Shown here: piece by piece, positions 39,136-49,604 of the stretch | Numbering within the stretch: the first letter of the stretch is position 1 | How the letters are laid out: each line of letters starts with the position of its first letter | Source: Phocaeicola sartorii JCM 17136 = DSM 21941 | GTDB lineage: Bacteria > Bacteroidota > Bacteroidia > Bacteroidales > Bacteroidaceae | DNA length: 64,000 nucleotides | Direction: 5' to 3' | NCBI RefSeq assembly: GCF_000614185.1 | Contig: NZ_BAKM01000002.1 | Location: 124,001-188,000, forward strand | Translations under genes and position numbers: made by a program | The notes under the pieces: generated by a model | Told to the model about the DNA's origin: nothing | The model's input: the letters and a program-made list of their open reading frames with translations, nothing else | Database searches by the model: none

Positions 39136-40644
39136 ATGAGTTTACCACATAGCTTATTTTTGGTTATCTTCGGTGCATCCGGTGATTTAACCCGGCGCAA
39201 ACTGATGCCTGCCTTGATAAAGATCCATAACGGGAAACGCTTCCCTAAGCATTTTGCCATTATTGGCTGTGCCCGAACTGCATACACGGACGAAACCTAT
39301 CGTGCCTATTTGAAAGAAGAACTGATAAAATCCGGTTCTCTTACTAAAGAGGAAATGGAAACATTGGACGATTTTCTCTCTACTGTTCATTACCAGTCCA
39401 TGGACCCGGCTGACGAAACCACTTATTTTCTGTTGAATGACCGTTTGAAGGAGCTTTCGCCTCAATATGAGAATAATGGGAACTATTTGTTCTATCTGGC
39501 AACCCCGCCCTTGCTTTATGAATTGATTCCGAAATGTCTGCATGATGCGGGCTTGTTGAAAAAGCCTGGATTAAAGCGTATCATTGTCGAGAAGCCTTTC
39601 GGATACGACTTGGCTTCCGCTCAGAAAATGAATAAGATTTATGCCGCTTATTTTAAAGAAGAGGATATCTACCGCATCGACCATTTTCTGGGCAAGGAAA
39701 CGGTGCAGAATATTATGGTGACTCGTTTTGGAAGTACTATTTACGAACCGATATGGAACCGTAACTATATAGATTATGTAGAAATCACTGCGGTGGAAAA
39801 TATGGGTATAGGTACTCGCGGAGGATATTATGACGGGGCGGGAGCTCTGCGCGATATGGTACAGAACCACTTGATGCAGTTGCTTGCCATTACTGCCATG
39901 GAACCGCCGGCCAAATTTGATAAGAATGGTTTCCGTAACGAGGTGATCAAGGTCTACCAATCCCTTCGTCCGCTGACTGATGAATATATTCGTGATAATG
40001 TCATCCGCGGACAATATATTGCCGGTGATGACCGTATCGGTTATCGTGAAGAAAAGAATGTTCGTCCTGATTCCCGTACAGATACCTATGTGGCGATGTG
40101 TCTGTATGTGGACAACTGGCGTTGGCAGGGAGTGCCTTTTTATATCCGTACCGGAAAGCAGATGCCTACCAAGGTGACCGAAATTGTGGTTCATTTCAAA
40201 CCTGCTCCTATGCAGATGTTCCAAATGAAGGAAGGCTTGTACAAAGGTGAGGAACTGATTATCCGTATTCAGCCCGATGAGGGAATTCTTCAGCGCATAG
40301 CCATGAAGGAACCCGGCGCCGGATTTTATATGGGAACCATGGAGATGGATTTCAGCTATGACCAGCACGATCAGGAAACGGGTGACGCATACGTCCGCCT
40401 GCTGGAGGACAGTCTGGCGGGTGACCCTACACTCTTTACCCGTTCCGATGCTGTGGAAGAGAGCTGGACGTATTTCGACAAAATACTGGATTATTGGAAA
40501 AAGCATCCCGATACTCCTCTTTACGGATATCCCGCAGGAACATGGGGGCCGAAAGAAGCGGACGTGTTGATCAACTGTAGTCATGCTGAATGGACGAATC
40601 CGTGTAAGAATCTGACGCATTCCAATCTATATTGTAAATTGTAA
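39136..40644 (+). CDS. zwf: Glucose-6-phosphate 1-dehydrogenase
   Basis: First enzyme of the oxidative pentose phosphate branch; makes 6-phosphogluconolactone and NADPH. About 502 residues from ATG 39136 (MSLPHSLFLVIFGASGDLTRR, nucleotide motif GASGDLTRRKL); the upstream in-frame extension is part of the gnd-zwf spacer. Active-site block YRIDHFLGKETVQN and the structural EKPFGYDLASAQ are present. An extensive opposite-strand frame over this gene is a shadow. Confidence 0.96.
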   Translation: MSLPHSLFLVIFGASGDLTRRKLMPALIKIHNGKRFPKHFAIIGCARTAYTDETYRAYLKEELIKSGSLTKEEMETLDDFLSTVHYQSMDPADETTYFLLNDRLKELSPQYENNGNYLFYLATPPLLYELIPKCLHDAGLLKKPGLKRIIVEKPFGYDLASAQKMNKIYAAYFKEEDIYRIDHFLGKETVQNIMVTRFGSTIYEPIWNRNYIDYVEITAVENMGIGTRGGYYDGAGALRDMVQNHLMQLLAITAMEPPAKFDKNGFRNEVIKVYQSLRPLTDEYIRDNVIRGQYIAGDDRIGYREEKNVRPDSRTDTYVAMCLYVDNWRWQGVPFYIRTGKQMPTKVTEIVVHFKPAPMQMFQMKEGLYKGEELIIRIQPDEGILQRIAMKEPGAGFYMGTMEMDFSYDQHDQETGDAYVRLLEDSLAGDPTLFTRSDAVEESWTYFDKILDYWKKHPDTPLYGYPAGTWGPKEADVLINCSHAEWTNPCKNLTHSNLYCKL

Positions 40645-40691
40645 GTTGTGGATAGTAAGTTTTAAACAGCAAACTCTAAGTGATAAATAGC

Positions 40692-41396
40692 ATGATTGAC
40701 CGTAACCTGTATGCATCGCCTGTACAAGCATCGCAAGCCTTGATAACTCATATATTGGAAGCAATGGATGAAGAACCTGAACGTCCTTTTACCATTGCTC
40801 TTTCCGGAGGAACTACTCCTGCCACACTTTTCGAGGTTTGGGAGCGTGAATATGCCGCATATACTCCTTGGTTCCGTATTTATTTCTATTGGGTGGACGA
40901 GCGTTGCGTGCCTCCTGACGATGAGCTGAGTAATTTTGGCCTGGCAAACCGTCTGTTGCTTAGTAAAATAGAGATTCCATCCAGTCATTACTACCGTATT
41001 GTGGGTGAGGGTGTTCCTGAAGAAGAAACCAAACAATATTCTTCCATAGTCAAGACTACTGTTCCGACCGTGGATGGTGTGCCTGTTTTTGATTTTGTAT
41101 TATTAGGGATAGGAGAGGATGGACATACATCATCCATTTTCCCCGACCGTCAGGATCTTCTTACTGTCGGGGAACCGTATGGTGTGTCCGTCAATCCTTA
41201 TAATAAAACCGTGCGTATATGCATGACGGGATTTCCCTTGATAGAAGCTCGGCATACCTGTTTTTTGGTGACGGGCGAGAACAAATGCAGTATTCTGAAA
41301 GAAATTCTTGATAAAAATAAGGAAGAGGTCTATCCAGCGTCCTATATCTGGCATCATGCACGTAATCCACAATTGTATGCATCACTTGTATCATAA
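40692..41396 (+). CDS. pgl: 6-phosphogluconolactonase
   Basis: Hydrolyses 6-phosphogluconolactone to 6-phosphogluconate. About 234 residues from ATG 40692 (MIDRNLYASP); a GTG 12 bp upstream is possible. Motifs: FTIALSGGTTPATLFEVW, YFYWVDERCVPPDDELSNFG (catalytic/phosphate-binding) and LLGIGEDGHTSSIFPD. Completes the gnd-zwf-pgl set, which gives NADPH and pentoses. Confidence 0.95.
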   Translation: MIDRNLYASPVQASQALITHILEAMDEEPERPFTIALSGGTTPATLFEVWEREYAAYTPWFRIYFYWVDERCVPPDDELSNFGLANRLLLSKIEIPSSHYYRIVGEGVPEEETKQYSSIVKTTVPTVDGVPVFDFVLLGIGEDGHTSSIFPDRQDLLTVGEPYGVSVNPYNKTVRICMTGFPLIEARHTCFLVTGENKCSILKEILDKNKEEVYPASYIWHHARNPQLYASLVS

Positions 41397-41487
41397 TATT
41401 TCTTTTAGGTGAAGAAGCTTTCAAACGAAAATAACTTTCAAGATGGGGAAATGAAGTAACTATGGATGCTATGTGCTCTATAGATAT

Positions 41488-41549
41488 AAAAAAAGGAGCA
41501 ACGCCTTGCTCCAACCTTTGTTAACCTTAAATCTAATACTATGAAAAAC
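41488..41549 (-). ncRNA. Candidate short RNA (about 62 nt) between pgl and cydB
   Basis: On the minus strand a near-ideal promoter (TTG at 41583-41585 and TACCTTTG at 41556-41563, 19 bp apart) is followed about 40 nt later by a perfect hairpin GGAGCAA/TTGCTCC (41495-41512) and seven T (41488-41494). No open frame of any length lies between. It could be a stand-alone small RNA; it lies downstream of and on the same strand as cydAB but behind their own hairpin at 41634. Confidence 0.6.
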
Positions 41550-41555
41550 ACATTG

Positions 41556-41585
41556 CAAAGGTACGTATATTTCGGAAATTTGCAA
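41556..41585 (-). promoter_or_regulatory. Promoter of the candidate RNA downstream of cydB
   Basis: TACCTTTG -7 box and TTG -33 box with 19 bp spacer on the minus strand. Confidence 0.7.
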
Positions 41586-41633
41586 GAACTTCCCTTTATT
41601 TTATAGGTTGAAACAATGTTATTTAACATAGAA

Positions 41634-41672
41634 AGACACCCTGTTTACAGCTATTTGCAAAACAGAGTGTCT
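41634..41672 (-). terminator. Terminator of the cyd operon
   Basis: AGACACCCTGTTT and AAACAGAGTGTCT (41634-41646 and 41660-41672) form a 13 bp stem with one mismatch, 24 bp after the cydB stop. Confidence 0.6.
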
Positions 41673-41695
41673 GATCTATGATTCATTAAGACTCT

Positions 41696-42841
41696 TTAAT
41701 AAGCGTGTCCGTCTTGTTCCAGTTCCTTTGCTGTGATGGGCTTACGGTCTATAGCACGCCATGCATAAATGATATATGCCAGTACGAAAGGTACCAGAAT
41801 GGAAACGTATGCCATGGTGCGCAGGGTAAACTCGCTGGAGCAACTGTTTGCCAAAGTCAGCGAACTTTGTAAATCGGCTGTTGACGGGTAATAAGCCGTA
41901 TTATTATATCCCGCACAAAGCAATAAAGCCAATACAGTCAGTACAACTCCTGTTCCGGTAAACCAGATACCATTGGTTGAAGTCTTGCTGAAGACAGCCC
42001 TTCCGATGCCCCAAAGTACTCCGACAACTCCTGACAGGAACAATACCAGTAATAGAGGCATATCCATCAGATTGATGAAATACTTGTAAGGTTCCATATA
42101 AACTTCCTTTGTTTCGGGATTTACAGCGAAACCATCAGCCAATAAAGTACGGATCACAAATGCCAGAAATAGAATAAGGAAAGGAATGGCATCTGTTATA
42201 AGCTGACGGCGGCAGCGGGGGATCAATTCTTTATCTCGGATGTTATTGATAAAATACAGATTGCCCAAAAGGCGGGCCAGGAAGAATACGGCAAATCCCA
42301 ATACTAGATTCCAAGGATTGGTCAGCGCATCCAGTCCGTGCCATCCGTTTGCCCAACTGCTGATGACAGGCATCAGCTCATTACCCATATTTCCTTTATT
42401 GACCAGGAAATTGGAGCCGGTAAAGAATGTGGCTACCGCACCTCCCAGCAATAGAGGTCCCACAATACCATTTATAACCAGAAACCATTGGTAAGTACGT
42501 TTTCCAAGCAGATTGCCCAGTTTGGATTGGAATTCGTATGAAACAGCCTGCAATACGAAACTGAAAAGAATAATCATCCATAACCAGTAAGCACCACCGA
42601 AACTGGTACTGTAGAACAGCGGGAAAGAAGCGAAAAAGGCGCCACCGAAAGTGACAAGGGTGGTAAAAGTAAACTCCCATTTGCGTCCCGTAGAGTTTAC
42701 CAGCAATGCACGCTCTTCGTCATTTCGGCCAAGCGTGAACAGTAAGGAATTGCCACCCTGCACAAAGAGCAGGAACACCAACAAAGCACCTAGTAACGAT
42801 ACCAGGAACCACCAATAATTTTGTAGAAATATATAGTCCAT
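41696..42841 (-). CDS. cydB: Cytochrome bd ubiquinol oxidase subunit II
   Basis: Membrane subunit of the bd oxidase, which reduces oxygen at very low pressure and protects strict anaerobes from traces of O2. 381 residues, about nine hydrophobic segments; NYWWFLVSLLGALLVFLLFVQGG start, ALLVNSTGRKWEFTFTTLVTFGGAFFA and SYEFQSKLGN are typical of the Bacteroidetes CydB. Follows cydA after a 160 bp AT-rich spacer on the same strand. Confidence 0.93.
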   Translation of the reverse strand: MDYIFLQNYWWFLVSLLGALLVFLLFVQGGNSLLFTLGRNDEERALLVNSTGRKWEFTFTTLVTFGGAFFASFPLFYSTSFGGAYWLWMIILFSFVLQAVSYEFQSKLGNLLGKRTYQWFLVINGIVGPLLLGGAVATFFTGSNFLVNKGNMGNELMPVISSWANGWHGLDALTNPWNLVLGFAVFFLARLLGNLYFINNIRDKELIPRCRRQLITDAIPFLILFLAFVIRTLLADGFAVNPETKEVYMEPYKYFINLMDMPLLLVLFLSGVVGVLWGIGRAVFSKTSTNGIWFTGTGVVLTVLALLLCAGYNNTAYYPSTADLQSSLTLANSCSSEFTLRTMAYVSILVPFVLAYIIYAWRAIDRKPITAKELEQDGHAY

Positions 42842-43001
42842 AATATTCTAAATTAAAAATTGAGAATTGAATATTGAAAAATAGAATTAGAGAAACTTGA
42901 ATTAAAAAAGAATGACTTGCTGGTGGAATTAATTATTTGTATGTAGCCCGTTCATTGCGCAGCCTGAATTATTTCCACCTTTCTCATTTATTCCTTAATT
43001 T

Positions 43002-44502
43002 TTAATTCTTTATTCCCTCGGGACCTTTCTTGATGGCCTTCAGCATGATGCCTATTTCTGCAAAGAGCAGAACAGTGAACAATAGAAGGAAGATAAAGAA
43101 AGTAAGCTGTACGGAACCTGTCTGCAATTTGGAGATGGCTGCCCCTACAGGCAACATATCCTGTATAGCCCATGGCTGGCGTCCCACTTCGGCTACCACC
43201 CAGCCTGCCTGACTGCCGATGTAGCTAGTGGAATAGTCCACAAAGCCACTCGTTGCAACCATCGCATATCGGCCAGTTTCTCTTTTTTCGATACAATCAG
43301 TACTATAATAAAGAACAGGATGAAATAACCTCCCAGCCCCACCATGATCCGGAATGACCAGAAAGTAAGTCCTACATTAGGAACCAGATGGGCGGGATCT
43401 TTAATATATCCGTAACCAAAATATTTCACGTTTTCGTCCAATGTCTTGCGGGCTACGGCAGCGCTTGCTTCGTCACCTGCCTTATGCGCTTTGCGGAATG
43501 CATCCAGGGCGGCAATGGCAGTCTGTCCACGTTTAATCTTCTCTTCGGCCGATAAAGCGGTTGTGCCATCGGGCATCTGATAACCACCCTCCAGCAGATT
43601 GTTGATACCCGGCACATACCCGTCTATCTCGTGAGTGGCAAGAATGGAAAGCATTTTGGGAATTTTCAAATTGCCTGCAATGGTGAAGGGCACTCCGTTT
43701 CCACCATCGTGTAATCCTTCGGCGGCAGCCATTTTCATGGGTTGTACTTTGGCTACTTGTACTCCCGAAATATCACCTGTCCATGCAGTGACAAGAGAGG
43801 CGAACAGACCTACGGCGGCGGCAACTTTGATGCTGCTTAGGGCGAACTTCTTCTGACGATTGCGCAGCAAATACCAACAACTTATTCCTACTACAAAGAC
43901 GGCTCCCAGTATCCAACTGCTTAGCACTGTATGGAAAAACTTGGCGACAGCCATGGGGGAGAGGGCGACAGCTGCAAAGTCCACCATTTCATTTCTTACT
44001 GTTTCTGGGTTGAACGCTATCCCTACGGGATATTGCATCCAGGCATTGGCGACTAAAATCCACCAGGCGGAGATCGTTGCCCCCAGTCCGGTAAGCCAGG
44101 TGGAGGCCAGATGGAAACGCTTGCTCACTTTGTTCCAGCCGAAGAACATAACGGCAATGAAAGTGGCTTCCATGAAGAATGCCAGAATCCCTTCGATAGC
44201 CAGCGGAGCTCCGAAGATATCGCCCACAAACCAGGAATAGTTACTCCAGTTAGTTCCAAACTCGAATTCCAGAATCAGCCGGTGGCAACACCTACGGCGA
44301 AATTGATTCCGAACAGTTTCATCCAGAATTTAGCTGTGTTCTTCCAGAATTCCTTACCTGTTGTCACATAGAAGGTTTCCATGAGTCCCATTATCACAGC
44401 CAACCCCAAAGTGAGAGGTACGAAAAGCCAGTGATACATGGCCGTCAGAGCGAACTGCGCCCTTGACCAGTCAATTAATGAAGTGTCAATGTTTTCAAAC
44501 AT
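43002..44502 (-). CDS. cydA: Cytochrome bd ubiquinol oxidase subunit I (frameshifted here)
   Basis: Haem-bearing subunit, about 500 residues after two restored losses: near 44275-44282 ([16 protein letters not shown]) and near 43219-43226 ([15 protein letters not shown]). Haem ligand His24 in [16 protein letters not shown], the quinol-side segment and the conserved [16 protein letters not shown] block in the C-terminal part are present; the extended loop between FYIL-type segments is of Bacteroidetes type. Upstream lies a DUF4492 gene, the usual partner. Confidence 0.93.
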
Positions 44503-44525
44503 AACTTTCTGATTTATTTAAATGT

Positions 44526-44744
44526 TTATGGATTTGCCCGTTCTATTAACTCCTCACCTACATATTGTTGTTTCTCTTCTGTTGTCTTCCCACCAAGGAA
44601 AGAGGGGAAGAAGAAAAGTTTCAGAATAAAGAACATGATGAACAGTTTGATAAGAATAATCGCCCAGAGAGTGCGTCCCAAGGTCATCTCGCGAAAACCG
44701 TCGCGATAGAATATCCAGATGCGTGTCAACAAAGAATCACTCAT
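44526..44744 (-). CDS. DUF4492 small membrane protein, CydAB-associated
   Basis: 72 residues with one transmembrane segment (TLWAIILIKLFIMFFILKLFFF) preceded by a basic FYRDGFREM motif, matching DUF4492 proteins that precede cydA in Bacteroidetes and some Campylobacterota. 23 bp before cydA, same strand. By analogy with CydX-type small subunits it may help assemble or stabilise the oxidase; this is inferred. Confidence 0.8.
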   Translation of the reverse strand: MSDSLLTRIWIFYRDGFREMTLGRTLWAIILIKLFIMFFILKLFFFPSFLGGKTTEEKQQYVGEELIERANP

Positions 44745-44841
44745 AAATTTATCTTAAAGTTGTAATAATTACAAAGAAAAACACTTTATACGGTAAAAAG
44801 CAAGTTTTTATCTATGGAAATCTTCCACAAATCTATAGTTA

Positions 44842-44872
44842 TTGCTAAAATATTCACGACCCTCTACTTTTG
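44842..44872 (+). promoter_or_regulatory. Promoter of the TolC-MacAB operon
   Basis: TTG at 44842-44844 and TACTTTTG at 44865-44872, 20 bp spacer, 26 bp before the start codon at 44899. Confidence 0.75.
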
Positions 44873-44898
44873 TAGTAACAAATTAAACAGTAAAAAGG

Positions 44899-46241
44899 AT
44901 GAGACAACGAACAGTATATTTTGCAATGATTTGGGCCGTGGTCACTTCGGTTTCCGCCCAAGAGGTCAGAAAGTGGACGCTGGACGACTGCATAGACTAT
45001 GCATTGGAGAAGAATATCCAATTACAACAGAACAAAATTTCATTGGAAGAAAGCTCGGTAGATGTGAAAACCGCTAGAGCAGCCCTCTTTCCCAGTCTGT
45101 CGTTCAGCACAGGGCAGAATGTGACGAACCGTCCGTATCAGGAAAACAGTAACACGGTAAGCGGAACGGAAATCATCAGTAGTGACAGTAAAACTACTTA
45201 TAATGGGAACTATGGTCTGAATGCACAGTGGACATTGTGGAATGGTAACAAACGGTTGAATGCTATCAAACAAAAGAAGACCAGTCAACAGATAGCAGGG
45301 CTTACCGTAGCCGAAACAGAAAACTCTCTGCAAGAGCAGATAGCACAAATCTTCATCCAGATACTTTATGCCGACGAGTCTGTGAAGATTAACCGGAATA
45401 CCTTGCAGGTGACTCAGTCACATACGACAGAGGAAAGGAGCTTTTTCATGAAGGAAGTATCTCGAAAGCCGATTTGGCGCAGCTGGAGTCACAGGTAAGC
45501 AGTGACAAATACCAGTTGGTGACCTCCGAAAGTTCCTTGCGCGATTATAAATTACAATTGAAGCAGTTGTTGGAGTTGGACGGTACGGAAGAAATGGATT
45601 TGGTTCTTCCCGAGCTGGCCGATGAGCATGTGTTGCAGCCGTTGCCTGCTCAGGAGGATATCTATCAGCAAGCTCTGGCGTCACGTCCGGAAATTCAAAG
45701 CGGCAAGTTGAGTATAGAGAATGCCAAACTGGACATATCGGTGGCCAAAGCCGGTTATCTGCCTACCATCAGTCTGAGTGCGTCTACGGGGAGTATGACA
45801 AACAGCGGCAGTGACAATAGCTGGAGCAAGCAAATGAAATATGGCTGGAACAATATGATAGGATTGAACGTGAGCATCCCGATTTTTGATAACCGGCAGA
45901 ATAAAAGTGCCGTACAGAAGGCGCGTTTGCAATATGACAGCAGTCTGCTCGATTTGATAAACAAGCAAAAGGAACTCTATAAGAATATAGAAAGCTTGTG
46001 GTTGGACGCTGCAAATGCTCAGGAGCAATATGCGGCGGCCGAAAGCAAGCTGAAAAGCAGCCGGGCCAGTTATGAGATGGTCAGCGAGCAGTTCAATCTG
46101 GGGATGAAGAATACCGTGGAGTTGCTTACCGAGAAGAATAACCTGCTCAGTGCACAGCAGCAACGTATCCAGGCCAAGTACATGGCTATCCTGGACCGGA
46201 CTTTACTGAACTTCTATGCAGGCCGCGATCTGAAATTATAA
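44899..46241 (+). CDS. TolC-like outer membrane efflux protein (frameshifted here)
   Basis: Outer membrane channel of a tripartite pump, about 447 residues. Signal peptide ending VSAQEV, then WTLDDCIDYALEKNIQLQQNKISLEES, the usual first helix of the OEP fold, and paired helical/strand repeats. A net -1 shift near 45419-45425; adding one A reads TQSQYDRGKELFHEGSISKADLAQLES, the coiled-coil hairpin motif of the family. First gene of a unit with a periplasmic adaptor and a split MacB-type ABC transporter. Confidence 0.9.
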
Positions 46242-46265
46242 TAATAATGCTATACATATTCTATT

Positions 46266-47488
46266 ATGGAAAAGAAAAAAATGATTCTCACTACAGTGGC
46301 AGCTGTAGTAGTTGTGGCAGGCGGTTTTTGGATACTTGGCGGACCGGAGGGGAAAAGTACGGTCGATTTCGCGACGGAAGCCGTAACGAAAGGCAATGTC
46401 AGTAATTTCATCACTGCTACCGGAACCATCGAACCGGTGACAGAGGTGGAAGTGGGTACGCAGGTATCCGGTATCATTGACAAAATTTATGTGGATTACA
46501 ACTCCGTGGTAAAGAAGGGGGAATTGATAGCCGAGATGGATAAGGTGACGTTGCAAAGTGAACTTCAGTCGGCAAAGGCCACCTACGATGGAAATAAGGC
46601 CGAGTACGACTATCAGAAGAAATTGTATGACCGCAATCGTAAACTGCACGAGAAGCAATTAATCAGCGATACGAACTATGAGGAAACTGTCTATAATTTC
46701 CAACGTGCCCAAAGCGCATGGGAACAGAGTAAGGCGGCTCTGGCAAAAGCCGAACGTAACCTGTCGTACGCAACAATCACCTCGCCCATCGACGGAGTGG
46801 TGACTAGCGTGATGTGGAAGAAGGACAGACCGTAGCATCCGGTTTCGAGACTCCGACACTGTTCACTATCGCTGCCGACCTGACTAAGATGCAGGTAGTG
46901 GCCGATGTGGATGAAGCAGATATTGCCGGGGTGGAGGAAGGAGCCCGTGTGACCTTTACTGTGGATGCTTATCCCGATGACGTGTTCGAAGGAGTAGTCA
47001 GACAGATTCGTTTGGGGAGTACGAACAGCACCAACAGTAGCTCTTCGACAACCAGCAGTACTACTGTGGTTACTTACGAGGTGGTGATAACGGCTGATAA
47101 TCCCGATTTGAAACTGAAACCGCGTCTTACCGCTAATGCTACCATCTATACATTGACCAGGGACAATGTGCTGATTGTCCCCAACAAGGCTTTGCGCTTC
47201 ACTCCCAACAAAGACATAGTGGGAGGGCGTAAGATAAACGACTGCCAGGGCAGCCATAAGGTGTGGACACTGGATAACAATATCTTTACCGCTCATTTTG
47301 TGGAAATAGGTATTACTGATGGCAGCAGGACTGAAATCGTAAGTGGCATTGCTGAGAATACACGGGTAGTGACAGAAACGGTGGTAAGAGGCAGTATGCC
47401 TGGAATGGAAGAACCGTCTGCCGGAGAAGGTGAAAGAAATCCGTTCATGCCGGGGCCTCCGGGAGGTAATAAAAAGAAGAATAAATAA
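46266..47488 (+). CDS. macA: Periplasmic adaptor, MacA-like membrane fusion protein (frameshifted here)
   Basis: Links the ABC transporter to TolC; about 407 residues. One N-terminal membrane anchor (MILTTVAAVVVVAGGFWILG), biotinyl-lipoyl-like halves (VSGIIDKIYVDYNSVVKKGELIAEMD and ATITSPIDGVVTSRDVEEGQTV) around a coiled-coil hairpin, then beta-barrel strands. The frame shift near 46805-46811 falls inside the second lipoyl half and is repaired by one C. A Ser/Thr/Asn-rich stretch (positions about 258-272) interrupts the beta-barrel domain, and the C-terminus is Gly/Pro/Lys-rich. Between tolC and the ABC genes. Confidence 0.9.
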
Positions 47489-47529
47489 TAAAAGGTAATG
47501 CTTCCGTCTACATTGAAAGAATAAATCAC

Positions 47530-48273
47530 ATGAAAAAGATAATCGAATTACAAAACATAAAACGGAATTTCCAGGTAGGCGATGAAACCGTTCACGCTCT
47601 GCGTGGCATCTCTTTCACCATCTATGAAGGAGAGTTCGTCACTATTATGGGTACTTCCGGCTCCGGCAAGTCCACTTTGCTGAATACGTTGGGATGCCTT
47701 GATACTCCTACCAGCGGCGAATATCTGTTGGATGGCGTGTCCGTGCGTACCATGAGCAAACCTCAGCGAGCCGTGCTGCGCAATCGTAAGATAGGTTTCG
47801 TGTTCCAGAACTATAATCTGTTGCCTAAGACGACAGCCGTAGAGAATGTGGAGCTTCCCTTGATGTACAACTCGTCCGTTCCGGCTTCCGAAAGACGGAA
47901 ACGTGCCATTGAATCACTGATCGCCGTGGGGCTGGGCGATCGTCTGGAGCACAAATCCAACCAGATGTCCGGCGGACAGATGCAGCGTGTGGCCATTGCC
48001 CGCGCCTTGGTGAACAATCCTGCCGTTATTCTAGCCGATGAGGCGACCGGTAATCTGGATACTCGTACCTCTTTCGAGATTCTGGTACTTTTCCAGAAGT
48101 TGCACGCCGAAGGTCGTACGCTTATTTTCGTCACACACAATCCCGAAATAGCCCAATACAGTAGCCGTAACATTCGCTTGCGTGACGGGCATGTAGTGGA
48201 AGACGCTGTCAATTCTCAAATCCTTTCGGCTGCTGCTACATTGGCTGCCCTGCCCAAGAATGATGAGGACTAA
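47530..48273 (+). CDS. ABC transporter ATPase, MacB/LolD-type
   Basis: 247-residue ATPase energising the adjacent MacB-like permease. Walker A MGTSGSGKSTLLN, Q-loop FVFQNYNLLPKTTAVENVELPLMY, signature MSGGQMQRVAIARALV and Walker B VILADEATGNLD. In E. coli MacB this domain is fused to the permease; here it is a separate gene, the more usual Bacteroidetes arrangement. Ends 19 bp before the permease. Confidence 0.94.
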   Translation: MKKIIELQNIKRNFQVGDETVHALRGISFTIYEGEFVTIMGTSGSGKSTLLNTLGCLDTPTSGEYLLDGVSVRTMSKPQRAVLRNRKIGFVFQNYNLLPKTTAVENVELPLMYNSSVPASERRKRAIESLIAVGLGDRLEHKSNQMSGGQMQRVAIARALVNNPAVILADEATGNLDTRTSFEILVLFQKLHAEGRTLIFVTHNPEIAQYSSRNIRLRDGHVVEDAVNSQILSAAATLAALPKNDED

Positions 48274-48292
48274 CCATTAAAAAAGAATTAAT

Positions 48293-49512
48293 ATGAACGG
48301 AACAAATCTACTTAAAATAGCTCTTCGGGCGCTTGTCAACAACAAACTCCGCGCCTTCCTTACCATGTTGGGTATCATCATCGGTGTGGCATCGGTCATC
48401 GCCATGCTTGCCATCGGGCAGGGTTCTAAAAAGAGCATCCAGCAACAAATCTCAGAGATGGGCTCGAACATGATTATGATTCATCCGGGGGCGGAGATGC
48501 GTGGAGGTGTCCGTCAGGACCCTTCAGCCATGCAGACACTGAAACTGGAAAATTATGAGAAGTTGAGCGAAGAGTGTACGTACCTCTCCGGCATCAGTCC
48601 CAATGTTTCTTCCTCGGGGCAACTCGTTGCGGGGGCCAACAACTACCCGTCTTCGGTGAGTGGGGTAAGTATGGATTATCTTACCATACGTCAGCTCACT
48701 GTGGAGCAGGGGGAGATGTTTACCGAGAATGACATTCGTACGGCAGCCAAGGTCTGTGTCATCGGTAAAACCATTGTCGATAATCTTTTTTCCGACGGCT
48801 CGGACCCGATAGGGAAAGTGATCCGTTGCAACCAGATCCTTTCCGGGTAATCGGTGTGCTGAAGTCAAAAGGGTATAATTCTATGGGTATGGACCAGGAT
48901 GATGTGGTGCTGGCTCCTTACAGTACGGTGATGAAACGATTGCTGGCACAGACTTACTTGAGTGGAATTTTCGCTTCGGCCCTGACAGAAGATATGACCG
49001 ATGAGGCTGTAGATGAAATTACGACCATTCTGCGCCGTGAACATAAACTGAAAGGAACGGATGATGATGACTTTACCATCCGCACCCAGCAGGAACTGAG
49101 CAGTATGCTCAATACTACAACAGACCTGATGACCACGCTGTTGGCTTGTATTGCCGGCATTTCTCTGGTAGTCGGAGGTATCGGTATCATGAATATCATG
49201 TATGTATCTGTAACGGAGCGTACTCGTGAGATCGGTCTGCGTATGTCGGTCGGAGCGCGGGGAGTCGATATTCTGAGCCAGTTTCTGATAGAGGCTATCC
49301 TGATCAGCATTACGGGTGGTTTGATAGGAGTGATTATCGGTTGCGGAGCCAGCTTTATGATTAAGGCGATAGCGCATTGGCCTGTATTTATCCAGCCTTG
49401 GAGTGTGTTGCTTTCATTCTTGGTATGTACCGTTACCGGTGTGTTCTTCGGATGGTATCCGGCAAAGAAGGCCGCAGACCTTGATCCGATAGACGCTTTG
49501 CGTTATGAATAA
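48293..49512 (+). CDS. ABC transporter permease, MacB/FtsX type (frameshifted here)
   Basis: About 406 residues with four membrane segments: one at the N-terminus (LRAFLTMLGIIIGVASVIAML), a large periplasmic MacB-PCD domain, and three at the C-terminus (TTLLACIAGISLVVGGIGIMNIM onward), ending PAKKAADLDPIDALRYE, the FtsX-family end. A net -1 shift near 48834-48843 lies in the periplasmic domain; one C restores NQIPFRVIGVLKSKGYN. Export substrate unknown (peptides, lipids or drugs in the family). Confidence 0.9.
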
Positions 49513-49604
49513 GGATGAAAAGGAGATTCCTGTTCAACAGTTTCTTATGGAATAAGAGGCATGGAAATCTTATTTATAATCTAATCTTTCTTATCTTTGC
49601 CTGT

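Noticed and set aside
39571..40620. Long opposite-strand open frame of about 349 codons within zwf
   Set aside because: Shadow of a fully conserved glucose-6-phosphate dehydrogenase; no family motif.
44828..44835. Minus-strand TAGATTTG as promoter of DUF4492-cydAB
   Set aside because: No TTG at 19-23 bp upstream; kept out as unsupported.
49592..49599. TATCTTTG as promoter of the histidine kinase
   Set aside because: It lies only 5 bp before the chosen ATG and has no TTG at the right distance, so readthrough from the MacB genes is more likely.
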